Origin: Vandiemenella viatica
Taxonomy: Eukaryota > Arthropoda > Insecta > Orthoptera > Morabidae
DNA: 64,000 nucleotides
Reading direction: 5' to 3'
Assembly (NCBI GenBank): GCA_031002005.1
Contig: CM061918.1
Span: 57,293,478 to 57,357,477 of the forward strand
The notes under the pieces were generated by a model. It was not told the origin of the DNA. It made no database searches and saw only the letters and a list, made by a program, of their open reading frames with translations. Below, in pieces: positions 1 through 11,138 of this stretch. The position numbers and the translations under genes were made by a program. Every line of letters starts with the position of its first letter. Positions within the stretch are counted from its first letter, which is position 1.

Positions 1-365
1 GATATTAGGAATGCCGGAAAGAAGGAAAATTGAAGCATTTGAAATGTGGTCCTGCAGAAGAATGCTGAAAATTAAGTGGACAGACAAAGTGATAAATGAA
101 CGAGTTTTGGAAATGATGGGTAAGGAAAGAAGTTTGTGGAAGAAGCTTACAGAAAGACGAGACAGGCTGGTAGGTCATGTTTTGAGACATGCTAGTAACT
201 TTGCTTGTAGAGGTAACAGTCGAAGGTAAGAACTGTAGAGGAAGATAGAGATTAGAATATATGAAGCAGATAATTGATGACGTGGGTTCTAAGGGATATG
301 TAGAGATGAAGAGGTTAGCACAAGATAGGAAAGGATGGAGGATTGCATTAAGCCAGTCGAAATAA
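1..365 (+). mobile_element. 3' end of RTE-like non-LTR retrotransposon (LINE)
   Basis: The C-terminal coding part (2-229) is followed by a 3' UTR to about 365 and then an (AT)n tract. The same 3' UTR occurs inverted at 34.03-34.13 kb and 52.70-52.78 kb, so this is a dispersed repeat. The element is cut by the left edge of the window, so its 5' part is not visible. Assignment to the RTE clade rests on remembered similarity of the C-terminal domain. Confidence 0.8.
2..229 (+). pseudogene. C-terminal fragment of LINE endonuclease/reverse transcriptase ORF
   Basis: The frame is open from the window edge and ends at a stop at 227-229, giving about 75 residues. It shows the familiar post-RT pattern: KIEAFEMW, then CRRMLKIKWTDKV, then an ERRDRLVGHVLRH block. 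In RTE-type elements this region follows the RT domain and precedes the stop. No catalytic RT motif is in the window, so the left context would be needed to judge whether the copy is intact. The frame has no internal stop, which suggests this copy is younger than the other copies here. It is not a host gene. Confidence 0.75.
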
Positions 366-375
366 TGACTACAGC

Positions 376-402
376 AATATATATATATATATATATATAT
401 AT
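376..402. repeat. (AT)n microsatellite
   Basis: Pure TA dinucleotide run just downstream of the LINE 3' end. It may have grown from the LINE tail. Confidence 0.95.
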
Positions 403-429
403 TCAGGAAAAAATCTGTTAATTTAATAA

Positions 430-1590
430 TAAGAGCGGGAATTCAATATATGTTGTAGATGAAAGGAAATTAAGATAATTATTCACAGAAATGTACTACA
501 ATTAAACATTGGAGGAAAAAACAAAATTAATTGCGATTGAGTTGGTCAGAATTCACCAGTCAAGACTTAGAGAGTTATACACTATTGTCACTCTCTAAAT
601 GTAAATGTACCCGCCCGCCTTTTAATCTCGACAGTGCAACATTCGTTCAAAGTGTGGAAATCGAGATGGATCAAGCAGGGGGCAGTGTGGCTAGTTCGCT
701 AAAGAACAAACTTTATAAAGTGTTGAATGGGAATACAGGTTATAAAATAATTTGTAAATTTTACATGGTGTTGAACTTGTTTTGACTAAAGACGATCCAC
801 AGTTAAATTACAGTGACTTGATTGTTTAAGTACGCTCCCGTGACATCTTGCGATGTCGGACGATGCTTCTCTTAGTGCACGACTTTTTAGCTGACAACAG
901 GAGAATATTCTTCTTTGAGAACATGATGATGTATGTGGTGTTATACTAAAATGCCGGCATCAAACAAGAATAAACTATGGTATGTACACTAATCCACAAC
1001 AAATTAATAATAAATTCCCATTTTTAAAAGTAAAAATCTAGTAATCTTCTCTTTTAAAGGAACACGAAAATGATTTTCGAAAAAAACTAATTTGCCAATG
1101 GTGTAGTGAGTGCACTGAAGCAAATTATGCTATCTGAAAGGGATAAAATAAATTATGTATAATTGAGCATGTTTTGATTTATAGTAAATTTAAATGTTTG
1201 GTCATATATTGTCATTCTTGGGTCATATTTTCCCATTTTATGGTAATGTTTTAGGTAATAAAGGTCCAAACCCTTCGAATGAGCTATCCTTGAGAGATTA
1301 GGATCATTGATGACACGCCGGATTTTGCACGAAACTCCTCCGTTGAATGTCAAATAATATTTATTTATTTATTTGGTTGTTACTCAATGAATTTCAGTGT
1401 GTTTCTGAGAAAGCCATCATTTGAACGACCACTAGGTATTCCAGGAGGCCAACTCTTGATATCCTGGGTGGATCACTTCGTTGCCGGTTCCAAGGGACTC
1501 TACCTTCACAACACAATCAACAACAATAACAGAAGAACATAAGTGGAACCGGATGGTGGTATTAGTAGTAATGATGGTTTAGGGGGGAAA
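430..1590. other. Intergenic, no supported feature
   Basis: AT-rich sequence with only short chance reading frames. I see no repeat family that recurs elsewhere in the window. Confidence 0.5.
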
Positions 1591-1591
1591 A

Positions 1592-1642
1592 AATAATAAT
1601 CGTAATAATAGTAGTAGTAGTAGTAGTAGTAGAAGTAGTAGT
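1592..1642. repeat. (ATA/GTA)n trinucleotide microsatellite
   Basis: A run of AAT, then GTA triplets with one GAA interruption. On the minus strand it gives a spurious polytyrosine reading frame. Confidence 0.9.
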
Positions 1643-1779
1643 GGCGATACCCACTCTGTTGCTGAGTCGCTACAACTATCATCTGTGAAGATGCTGTGGC
1701 CAATATAGATATTGCTGTTTGGATCGTTTTCTCCGGTTCAAATCTCCGTGCAGGCAAAAAAATTTAAAAATTATTTTTG

Positions 1780-3840
1780 ATCGTAAGAGTTACGCCTGGA
1801 CCGTCGGTTATTCGGATTGAATGTAGATATCACAAATTTAGGGTTTCCATGACAGGGAAATCGTAGGTAGTCTTGCAATGTGCTGTAGGTGTACACTTTT
1901 TTACGTTATACTGATCCCTCAGGGGTTGTTTGCAGTCAGTGTGTGTGTGATCTGCTGTAATAATACTATAAATGCGGAAGTAAGTCTTTGTCTTTTTGTT
2001 ACGTTTTGAAGACTAAAGGGCCATACCTATATTGATGGAATTTGTCAAGAAAAATCTGTAGGAAGGGCACAGGACATTTTTTCAGGTGATTAACAGCTGT
2101 AGTCACGAAATTTTGGGAACTTATCGAATGGTGACAGAAATATGTTGGAAATTGATTCTCCTCAAGAGACAGGTTCGACGGTAGAATGATATAGTGATAG
2201 CTTTCCTGTCATATTATGCCGACTCGGTGTTGTTTGGGACCAATTCTTCGTTATCAACAACTTTCTACATTCAATTCTGGCAAATAATTTCTTAATCCAC
2301 GCGTACGAAGGCGCGGGTATCAGCTAGTAATGGAAATAAAGGTCCAGTCTAGATTCCGCGTGCTAGGCTATGTTGCATACGGGCAAATAAATGTTACTTA
2401 ATGAGGGACCAGTTACTGGCAGTCTTCCGGCAAGTCTCGTGCTGTAACGCGCGGAGGATTCGTTAAATACCTGTTCTCTGAGCAGGGAATGAAGTTCCGC
2501 TATGGTGGGTTTGCCTCCAGGCACTGATAGAGGGTGCCTGACTGTTGTCAGAGTGTCCTGTTTTGGAGTAGGAGAGGGTCGTCAGCTGTACGAGAGTTGC
2601 GAATTATATTCTCAGTTACTGGAACTCTGTGTTATGTTTCACACAAAATAAAGAAATGGTAACATTAAAAGTAATAGTATTAATAATATTGATAGTAAAA
2701 ATAAGACATTGAATGTAAATAGTAACTGAATAGTTAACCAAATCTTTCGTAGATTTCGTTACAAAAATTGTTTTTTTACTTTGCAGTGGTTTTAAAAATA
2801 GATTCTTGCTTATGAAGCTTTTTTCTTTGTTAAAAAGTTTATTATTTTTCTATGTTTAATAATTTACGTGTGTCAGTTATTGTTTAATGCATACATATAC
2901 ATATTTCACACCCAAGAACTGGAATACTATCATAAGTTCAGAACATTTGGAGAGACCATTCTTAGGGGAAGCTATATAATTAAAAATTCCTTGTTTATTT
3001 CGAGATAAAAAAAAGCACTGCAACAAATAGTTCTATCCCAAAAAAGGTTACATAGGAAATTTGTCAGTATCGATCATAAATTTCATTTAAAAGACAAATA
3101 ATAAAAGCACTTAACATCTATCTTAACGTAATTTCTGAGTTTAAAGCAAAGCAAAAAACAGTTTTCATTTTTGGTTTAATTTGTCATATATTACTACTTT
3201 TCGACTGCAAAATACTCTCAGTTGAATATTCGTTGCACATTAATGTAGGTATAGTAAATTTTACTGGAACTGAAATAGCACGAGCGGCAACGTGACAAGT
3301 TGTTAGGAGCCATTGATCGAAGTCCGCTACCCAATCTGTAAACATGTCGAGAATTGATTTTTGCACCAAGCAAGTAAGCAACTACCTTCTACCCTGTTAC
3401 GTTCAAAAAAATTCAATGTATCCCTATACCTGAAGCCTCCACTTCCTACGTTATTGCACACGGCCTCTAGAGTACGAAACCTTAATTGAGAGAGACTTGG
3501 CTCCATCTTGCCCGGTTATTATTTTTTTTGTTCGTAATTGGAGTGGGAAAAGAGCTTAGTAGCTTAAAAGGGAAATGATGTCGACACGGTGGAACCATTT
3601 ATGTGGGCGTCCGTAGTCTTATCAACAGGGCTGGGAAAGGCAGCTTTGAATTCGTGGGGGCACCAGCAGCTGTGCTCTGCTATCTCAAACAACACGTGTC
3701 GGGACTTCACGGGCCTCGTCGATATCTAGGCCATTAGGGTTCAATAAGGGTTATAGATGACCTTTGATGATTCTTAAGTGGATATCAAAAAAAAATTCTG
3801 TTCAACAGTTGGTATCTACTTTGATAAAATATTTTGCTCT
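1780..3840. other. Intergenic; one LINE/SINE-tail-like motif near 2.3 kb
   Basis: Mostly unique AT-rich sequence. At about 2,308-2,328 the string GCGGGTATCAGCTAGTAAT resembles a 3'-end motif common in insect retroposons; a related string lies at 12,909-12,925. No gene is supported. Confidence 0.4.
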
Positions 3841-4074
3841 TTTTTTTGAATGGCTTTTGGCTGTTTAGAACATACAGCCAGCTCAACTGATTATCATTAC
3901 TTTTCTACTGTATCAATTTCTCCATTAAATTGTTACTACTAAGTATGTACATTGCAGAATTCACAGGACATTAACAGAAACAACACTTAAGCACCTATGC
4001 CCTCGGCTGGATTCGAACCAACGACCTTAGGACGCGGAGCCAGTACTCTATTCCCTACGCTACCGAAACAGGCC
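3841..4074 (-). mobile_element. SINE-B, tRNA-derived
   Basis: On the minus strand the head contains a degenerate tRNA-like region with a box B (GGTTCGAAT). The body ends in the block seen in plus orientation as CATACAGCCAGCTCAAC. The same body and head recur at 10.4, 17.1 and 28.0 kb. Confidence 0.75.
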
Positions 4075-4140
4075 GCTGTAGACTTGATATGAAGTCGGTA
4101 GCTCGGCAATCCTTGTCGCAGCGCAGCTAGGGTAAACAGA

Positions 4141-4255
4141 AAATTTCAAATAAATAACTGCATTTGATATTATTTGAACTTATATTGTTAAAAGGAAGGG
4201 CAAATTTCAAATAAATAATTACAGTCATTTTATTTCCCTTGTATTGTTAAAATGA
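4141..4255. repeat. Two-copy tandem repeat, period about 61 bp
   Basis: The block AATTTCAAATAAATAA followed by TATTGTTAAAA occurs twice in a row with small differences. Confidence 0.7.
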
Positions 4256-4351
4256 AACACAACTGTGACGTCAGTTAAAGGCAATTGTCTGTTGTGAAAG
4301 TAACTGCACAAAAATACGAAGGGTGTAGATAAAATATTAAAATCCTAGACA

Positions 4352-4352
4352 G

Positions 4353-4380
<28 letters not shown>
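4352..4380. repeat. (TA)n microsatellite
   Basis: Uninterrupted TA dinucleotide run. Confidence 0.95.
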
Positions 4381-4384
<4 letters not shown>

Positions 4385-5356
4385 CAGTGCAACGTTCGTG
4401 TAGATTTAAATGTTGCGTTTAGCTTATTTACGACTGGTTTCATGTAAGGAGAAGAACATCCGATCTTTAGTTTGTATTCTCTGCAGTAGTTTGTAGAAGC
4501 AGATCGCTACATAACCTAAGATTTATTATTATTATTATTTTTATTAAAAACTCAGAGAAAGTTTAAACGAAACGTAGGTACCGCAATTACGAAATATATC
4601 AACGAAATAAATAATAGTTATTCGGTTTTGAAATTATATATAACTTAGAATTTTTTTCGAAACAATAAAAGTTTACGCCATTTATAATCTAATGCAGTTA
4701 TTTAAAACGTGTAGCCGAATACTCGGATAATCTTACATCACGAAAAATATCATTAAAAAATATAATAAATAATTGTTTTCCTTTGAAGCTATTGCAAAAA
4801 AAAAAAAAAAAACCTTTTACCATCATAGGTGATATCCCTCATTTTGATGGACTTTTAAAGTAGTTGTAAGACCAGTCCTAAGCTAATATTGTCAAGAATA
4901 ATACTACATGAAACGTTATATTTGACCTCTAATCCCAAACACAGATTTGTCTCTCACTTTTTTTATTCCCTTCTCTACTCTGCCTACAGGTTAGTCAATA
5001 TCGGTGGATTCAATGTGTCTTATAGAAACCAAAACGTCAAAAATCCTATATATCTTTACATCTGAATGCCCATTTTCACACGGATGTTATCACACAGGTG
5101 GTAGTAGGGATCTTTGTAGAACATGCGTGACACACTAGAACCGGATGCTGTCGCGTGTCCGGACCAACAAGTGGGAGACAAATATCCTTCTAGCGACCCA
5201 CTGGAGTCCATTTGCTGTCTCCAGCTAGTTTGGGCAGTCAGTGAAACGGCAAACACATAATGAGGCCGTCAAGTGAAATTATCCGTACTACGCTTCACAC
5301 ACTTTTAACTCGGACGGTAGTAAAAAAGCTCATGTATCATAGCGGCGTATTACGAA
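4381..5356. other. Intergenic, no supported feature
   Basis: AT-rich, with an A run at about 4,796-4,812. No coding or repeat signal that I can support. Confidence 0.5.
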
Positions 5357-5570
5357 CAGTGGCATAGCTAGGTCCAGAAGGTCCCCGGTGCAAAATATAA
5401 TCATTTTGGGCCTTCAGGCAAGATGGGTGACTTTTTTTTAGCTCTGCCAAGCTGCTGGTGGAGACCTACTGAGCAGAGCTTGGGGGCCCCCTGGGATGCG
5501 CTTGGGTGCCCCCTGAGCGTGAGGGCCCCTGTGCACTGCACCGCGTAGACCTCTGGTAGCTACGCCACTA
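5357..5570. mobile_element. hAT-type MITE, CAGTGGCRTAGCTA terminal family
   Basis: The left end CAGTGGCATAGCTA is answered by TAGCTACGCCACTA at the right. It is flanked by a perfect 8-bp direct repeat ATTACGAA (5,349-5,356 and 5,571-5,578). Eight-bp TSDs and CA..TG-type ends are typical of hAT elements. The body has GGGGGCCCCCT blocks and a poly-T core near 5,432. There is no coding capacity, so it needed a transposase in trans. Confidence 0.88.
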
Positions 5571-5897
5571 ATTACGAATACTTCTTTTTCTTTGGAGTGT
5601 AAAGTGAAGTCAAAACCGAACGCAATATTTATACCCCATCACTAATCCCCGCGGAGGAAATGTCGAAAGACAACAACCTCCAGCATACTCTGTTCTTTTT
5701 CTGTTTCAGGATGAACGTGAATGGCTACTCTGGAAGCTGCTGGTGGAGACCTACTGAGCAGAGCTTGGGGGCCCCCTGGGATGCGCTTGGGTGCCCCCTG
5801 AGCGTGAGGGCCCCTGTGCACTGCACCGCGTAGACCTCTGGTAGCTACGCCACTAATTACGAATACTTCTTTTTCTTTGGAGTGTAAAGTGAAGTCA
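5449..5897. repeat. 164-bp direct duplication (5,449-5,612 and 5,734-5,897)
   Basis: The two copies lie 285 bp apart and appear identical base for base. Each holds the right half of the hAT MITE, its right TSD and 34 bp of adjoining flank. The 121 bp between the copies is unique. Confidence 0.9.
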
Positions 5898-6700
5898 GTA
5901 GAGGCAAACAAATTTTGCCATATGTTTCTAAACCTTTTATAGTTTGTGTTGATGTCTCTTGTTTTATTCTGCTCGTTTAACACATATTTTTAGATGAATA
6001 TTGACAACGTTGTAATCACTTCATATAAACGATAATCAGGGTGAACAACATGCAAGAGGCGAAGAACTTTGAAATTATTCCAATCGTATCTCTCCAGGTC
6101 CGGTATAACCGCGCATTAACGCAATGAACCAAACAAAAATTATCACTTTAGGTAGAGTCAACAAAATTAACGTTGTAATTATCGCCATATTCCTCTTGTA
6201 ACACTACATGGTGCTCTAACAGAACAATATAAAACGAATAGCCAAAGTGCTTCAACAGTTATAATACGATGAAAGCATAGACATTTTTGACGTTTATACG
6301 ATGAACGACTAGAAACTCGATAGGCTTGATGTACTGTCGACAAAAGTTGTGTAGCGAAATAGTGCGACTAAACAATTGCTATATTGTCTTCTCACCATCT
6401 TCTTCCCCATCGTATCTTTCCTTAATGAAGTATCCATTCAGTGGCTAACTTGCTTCGTCTATCATCTGACCTCACGTAGTATCTCGTACTCGTCCGTTTC
6501 AATAACTTAGCTTCAACCAAAGCGTATGTTCTCTTTAGTTAGTCAATGTTTCTGACATGATCTCTTTACGACTTGCATTCATCATGCTTCTTTCCTGCGC
6601 CCTTTGCTTCCTTGTTTAATAGTAAGAGGTTTGCGAACTACAAGTAAGTCTGTGGTTGATGTACGACTTTAATTTTCTGTTTCCTGTATTATGTTTTTAA
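5898..6700. other. Intergenic, no supported feature
   Basis: Unique AT-rich sequence without recognisable genes or repeats. Confidence 0.5.
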
Positions 6701-6701
6701 G

Positions 6702-6845
6702 TTATGGCTTTACACTTCATCGTTATTCGAGATCATTACAGGTGGGAGAGGATTAGGTGTAAAAAACAGAAAAACTTCGCCCATGGCCTTTGGAGTCAAC
6801 TCGGAACTCGCCTGTAGTGATTCCACGCATGGCGCAAAAATCTGC
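6702..6845 (-). mobile_element. SINE-A fragment
   Basis: Inverted tail of SINE-A (TTATGGCTTTACAC, then GGCCTTTGGAGT), degraded. The tRNA-like head is not recognisable. Confidence 0.6.
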
Positions 6846-6898
6846 CTGACCGATTTGGTTTGGGTTTTAACAATTTGAAAGCTTTGGGTTTAATTTAA

Positions 6899-7186
6899 TA
6901 AGGGGGCATCCATAAATTACGTGAGGTGTTTTTCCGGATTTCCGGACTCCCCCCCCCCCCCCTCTGGTGAGACTTCGTGAGATCTGGCCCGATCCCCCCC
7001 CCCCCCTAGAAATTTCCGTCACAACTTTTTGAGACTTTTGCGTCAATTGTAGACTTTTTTTTTAGTTTTAGTTCAACAATATTTTCAAAACCTCACGTGA
7101 GATTTCCGTAACCCCCCCCTCCCCCTTGGTAAGATTTCGCCGTACCACCGCCCATTTCACCTCACGTAATTTATGGACGCCCCTTA
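6899..7186. mobile_element. Foldback MITE D (CATCCATAAATTACGTGAGG ends)
   Basis: The left end GGGGGCATCCATAAATTACG is matched by an inverted right end CGTAATTTATGGACGCCCC. The interior carries C-homopolymer runs (about 6,951-6,962 and 6,996-7,006) and a poly-T core. Related copies lie at 10.8, 23.5, 25.5 and, broken, 32.0 kb. I cannot assign the superfamily. Confidence 0.85.
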
Positions 7187-7247
7187 ATTGCGTCGTGTCT
7201 TACGACTCTCCTCGAACGGAAGACGGACCAATAAATGATAATCTGTT

Positions 7248-8300
7248 CGTAAACTGAATAGACATGCGCGAAACAATCACACTACATCCAAGAAGAACAC
7301 TCCATACGTAACCCAAACAAATATGCGCCCAACATGACACCACATGAAAGATAAACACTCAATCTGTAACCTAAACAGATAAGCGTCAAAGAGCACACTG
7401 CATCAAAGAGTAACATTCCATACATAAACTGAACAGATAAGCGTCAAAGATAAACATTCCATACATAACCTGAACAGATAAACGTTAAAGAGCACACTGC
7501 ATCAAAAATGAACATTTCATACAAAACCTGAACAGATAAACGTCAAAGAGCACACTCCATCAAATATAAACACTCCATATCTAATCTGAACAGATAAGCG
7601 CCAAAGAGCACACTCATACAAGATGAACATTCCATATATAAACTGAACAGATAAACGTTAAGGAGCACACTGCATAAAAAATGAACATTCCATACAAAAC
7701 CTGGACAGATAAACGTCAAAGAGCACACTCCATCAAATACAAACACACCATATGTAATCTGAACAGATAGCCGCCAAAGATACCACTGAATCAAAGATGA
7801 ACATTCCACACATTACCTGAACAGATAAGCATCAAAGAGCACACCGCATCAAATATGAACATTCCACACATAAACCGGTGGGTGAACGGTTATCGTTCTG
7901 GCCTCGCATTCGGGAGGACGTGGCTTCGAATCCCCGTCCGGGCATACAGATTTGGGTTTTCCATGGTTTCCCCAAATCACTCCAGGCGAATGCCAGGATA
8001 CTTCCTTCAAAAGACCATGGCAGTATTCCTTCCCGTTCCTTGTCCCCATATCCTGCCTCTAATGATATCGACGTCGACAAGGCGTAAAGCCATAAGTGAA
8101 AAAAAAACATCATAAATTGAACAAATTAGCGTCAAAGAGCACACTGCATCAAAGATGAACATTCCCTTCGTAACCTGGTGCGAAATATCATATTACATCA
8201 AAGCTGAACACTCCATTAGTAATCTGAACAGACACGCACCAAATATGTAACCTGTACAGATAGGCACCAAAATCACACTGAATTGAGGATAAATACTAAA
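7248..8300. repeat. Tandem array, about 59-bp monomer, roughly 15 units
   Basis: The monomer reads about CTGAACAGATAAGCGTCAAA, then GAGCACACTGCATC, then AAAGATGAACATTCC. Spacing is mostly 57-60 bp, with one short unit near 7,427-7,461. Outer units are more diverged than central ones. A SINE-A copy interrupts the array at 7,874. Reading frames across the array are period artefacts. Confidence 0.93.
7874..8107 (+). mobile_element. SINE-A, tRNA-derived, inside the tandem array
   Basis: The head GGTGGGTGAACGG leads to an A-box-like region and box B GCTTCGAATCCCC. The shared SINE-A body follows (TTTTCCATGGTTTCCCCAAA, CCAGGCGAATGCC) and the tail GACGTCGACAAGGCGTAAAG runs into A-rich sequence. Array units resume immediately downstream, so the SINE is younger than the array. 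Confidence 0.9.
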
Positions 8301-8309
8301 TTCTTTGAA

Positions 8310-9130
8310 ATAGTATTGCTGTTGACTGCTTAATTTTGGTAATTTAGTAACATGGCATTAGTAAAAGCAGTTTAAATCGTTAAAAACTGAATTCATTGTT
8401 TCTTTTGTTAACAACAGGAAACTGTGGTTTTTACTTTACGTCTGCGAAATGTAAGGTCCATGTGGGACAGTAACTAATACAATGACCATTCATTGGTATT
8501 TAGACTCTTAATATTACGATGAATCATCTTGATATTCTCTCTCTTTCCTGCTACGTCGAGCTCTTGTAATAATCTTCCCCGTCAAAGATATTCTTCTGGT
8601 ATCCTCTGTGAGATCCTCTGCGACTCGAACATCAAGGTTCTACCGCCGGTTTCAATCAAAAAAAGGCGTTATTCCACGTTAAGGAGCACTGACCACTAAG
8701 CTTATGCCCTTGTACCGTTAATGACAGTCTCCGTTATACATTCCAGGTCTGCGTTTTGCACACGAACCGGTCAAACCTCCGAGATACTTGTATCCATATT
8801 AACCACCTGTTGGCCGTGTTTGGGTGTCTAGGACATTCAGGCCGAACAGTGAACCAACTAATGCAGCTTACGTCATTGCCGTTATTCCCAATTAAAGCGA
8901 TGGCCGAGTACAGAGTATCGCACAAAAAAACTACTTCTGACTCCAACATCCTTTTTTCATCTCTACATCTCATCCTGGACTAATCTGTCGATCTCAACAT
9001 AACAGTTACAATATAAAGCATCAGTTATTTGCATCCTGTATTCTATTTCCTGACCACCTAGACAATTCTCCCACTTGAATCTTCTCTATGCTCCCACAAA
9101 AATCCTGCATATCTTAAAACGTAATTCACA
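8310..9130. other. Intergenic, no supported feature
   Basis: Unique sequence. Overlapping short frames near 8.75-8.98 kb on both strands have no recognisable motif. Confidence 0.45.
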
Positions 9131-9132
9131 AT

Positions 9133-9560
9133 TATGTCTATCTATCTACATATATACTCTGCAATTCACAAAATCGTGGGTGGCAGAGGGTGCTCAGCAC
9201 CAAAGCTAATCTCTTTGTTGGACATTCCAATCCCTAATGGTACGAGAGAAAAAATAATTCATATAAGAATCATTGAGGCGCCTTATTTCTCTAATCTTAT
9301 CTTTCCTGTCTTTTTTTTTTAACTGCTTAACGTCTCTTAACAGCGAGGTCTTTAGAGACGGGAAAGGATGGGTGGAAAGGAATGGGGAGGAATTCGGCCA
9401 AGGCCTTTTGAAGGAAGCATCCCGGCATTTGCCTGGAGTGATTTGGGAAACCATGGAAAACCCAAATCTGAATGCCCGGACTCTTTCCTGTCATTCCGGC
9501 TCAAATAGGTTGGTGGACGAAGTATCTTCGTTTATGAGACGCTTCCTTGAATTTCTTTCC
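9133..9560 (-). mobile_element. CR1/L2-like LINE 3' fragment, split by a SINE
   Basis: CTACATATATACTCTGCAA, then GTGGGTGGCAGAGGGT, then TCTCTAATCTTATCT resembles the inverted 3' end of a LINE that I recall as abundant in locust sequence. It is interrupted by SINE-A at 9,311-9,481 and seems to continue from 9,493 (CATTCCGGCTCAAATAGG). The family assignment is from memory. Confidence 0.55.
9311..9481 (-). mobile_element. SINE-A, 5'-truncated
   Basis: Inverted tail and body of SINE-A; the copy stops within the box B region (AATGCCCGGAC). It is flanked by an 11-bp perfect TSD, TCTTTCCTGTC (9,300-9,310 and 9,482-9,492). The tail variant (GTCTCTAAA-type) matches the copy at 24.5 kb. Confidence 0.9.
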
Positions 9561-9869
9561 TGATCCATCAATTGCAACTTGTTCATTTTTGTTTAATGCC
9601 GTCAGTTGACATCTAACGTCCTTCTGTAACACTGTTTAAATTTTTCTTTAGCCTAGTATTCATAAAGTCCAGATATCTCTTCTTCACATCGAAAGCTTCA
9701 GAGAATTCGGTCTGCTTCTGAGATACATAAAAACGTCTTTTCTGCATTTATTATGCTCGTGCAACGATAAGAGCTCGTTTCCGAGAAGGTTGCTAGTACA
9801 TTTTGATAGGAGTAAATATCTTTTATCTTTTTCTACATACGTCGGTTAGACTGTCAGCTAAAACCCCGG

Positions 9870-9985
9870 TTGTGTCAAAATACGGCTCGCCATCCTGTCA
9901 CTTCTTTCCGTGATACTATTCCAAATTTCTTTCCTCGCTCAACATTTACAAAACACGTTCATTTCGTAGTCCGTGCCATGATTCA
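9870..9985 (-). mobile_element. RTE-like LINE fragment
   Basis: Inverted C-terminal coding stretch: TGTCAAAATACGGCTCGCC, then CTTTCCTCGCTCAACATTTA, then TTCATTTCGTAGTC. It is co-linear with the copies at 39.4 and 54.3 kb and heavily diverged. Confidence 0.65.
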
Positions 9986-10436
9986 AGTTTTGACATCGTT
10001 CTGAGATATTTCACCCACTTTTAGTGTTACACCATACCTATACATAAATAGGTAATCTAATTTTTTAGTTTTCTGTAATAATACCATCTATGGCCGCCAA
10101 CAAAACCAGATGACGTAGTGACCAAAGTGTCCTTTTATTAGTATTAATAGGAACAGTAGGTCTTTTCGAGTTAATAACAGGACAGAAAATTCCGATAAAT
10201 GGAACATGGCAGTAAAAATTTTAAGATAAACGTCTTTTCTTCAGTCACACTTTCCTTAAAGATGTCTGTTATTGGCACAGATTCTATTCACTGGGATCTG
10301 TGAGCTATCTTTCTAGTCGCCATGCCTTTTTGCTATTAGAGGTTTTATTCGTCGACATGCTCGGAATAGGAAGGTTGAGGGCAAAAATTATGAACAGCAA
10401 TTCGAACTTGGCATTTGAAGAAACCATTCCCACATT

Positions 10437-10667
10437 TTTTTATTGTTAATAAATGGCATTTGGCTTAGTTAGCCATACAGCCAGCTCAACGTGTGTGTTT
10501 CTCTTACAATGTATACATTTCAGTGTGATTAATTTACAGCTTCTGTAAGGACGACACAGGACGAACACAACACTTAATTAAAACCACCTATACCCTCGGC
10601 CGGACTCGAACCGGCGACCCCTGCAACGCGAAGCAAGCACGCTACCCCTACGCTGCCGGGGTCGGCT
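10437..10667 (-). mobile_element. SINE-B, tRNA-derived
   Basis: The best SINE-B head in the window. Read on the minus strand, GCAGCGTAGGGGTAGCGTGC (A-box region) is followed by box B CCGGTTCGAGTCCGGCC. TSD: ATTCCCACATT (10,426-10,436) versus ATTCCAACATT (10,668-10,678), 10 of 11 matching. Confidence 0.92.
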
Positions 10668-10762
10668 ATTCCAACATTCGACTCGAATGTTTTCAGAAAA
10701 CCGACATCTGATTGTCGCTAACCCAGTCTGCTTGGTCAAGTATTACGTCAGATTTCTCCTGG

Positions 10763-11138
10763 TTAGGGGACATCCATAAATTACGTGAGGTGAAATGGGG
10801 GAGGGGGGGGGTCCGGCGAAATCTCACCAGATCTCACCAGGGGGGGAGGGGGAGGGGGTCTACGGAAATCTCACGTGAGATTTTGCGAAAAATTGGGGAC
10901 AGTAGAGCCAAAAAAAAGGTCTGCAATTTGCGCCAAAGTCGATTTTTGGAGGGTATTTCGTCAAAAAAAAAAGTCTACAAAAGTTTCCAGGACGATTTGT
11001 AGGGGGGGTTCTCACGGACCAGATCTCACCAGAGGGGGGGGGGGGGGGTCTGGCCAGATCTCACGAAATCTCACCAGGGGGGAGGGGGGGTCCAGAAATC
11101 CGGAAAAACACCTCACGTAATTTGTGGATGCCCCCTTA
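10763..11138. mobile_element. Foldback MITE D
   Basis: Ends GGGGACATCCATAAATTACG and CGTAATTTGTGGATGCCCCC are inverted. The interior holds repeated (GA)TCTCACCAG blocks and several G runs of 7-16, with the core GTAGAGCCAAAAAAAAGGTC at 10,902. Confidence 0.88.

Noticed and set aside
1506..1757. Polytyrosine frame on the minus strand
   Set aside because: Translation of a GTA/ATA microsatellite.
7543..7809. Repetitive cysteine/tryptophan-rich minus frame
   Set aside because: Produced by the 59-bp tandem array, whose unit lengths often keep frame.
7248..8300. Array as a CRISPR
   Set aside because: Repeats are contiguous without unique spacers, vary in sequence, and the genome is clearly eukaryotic.
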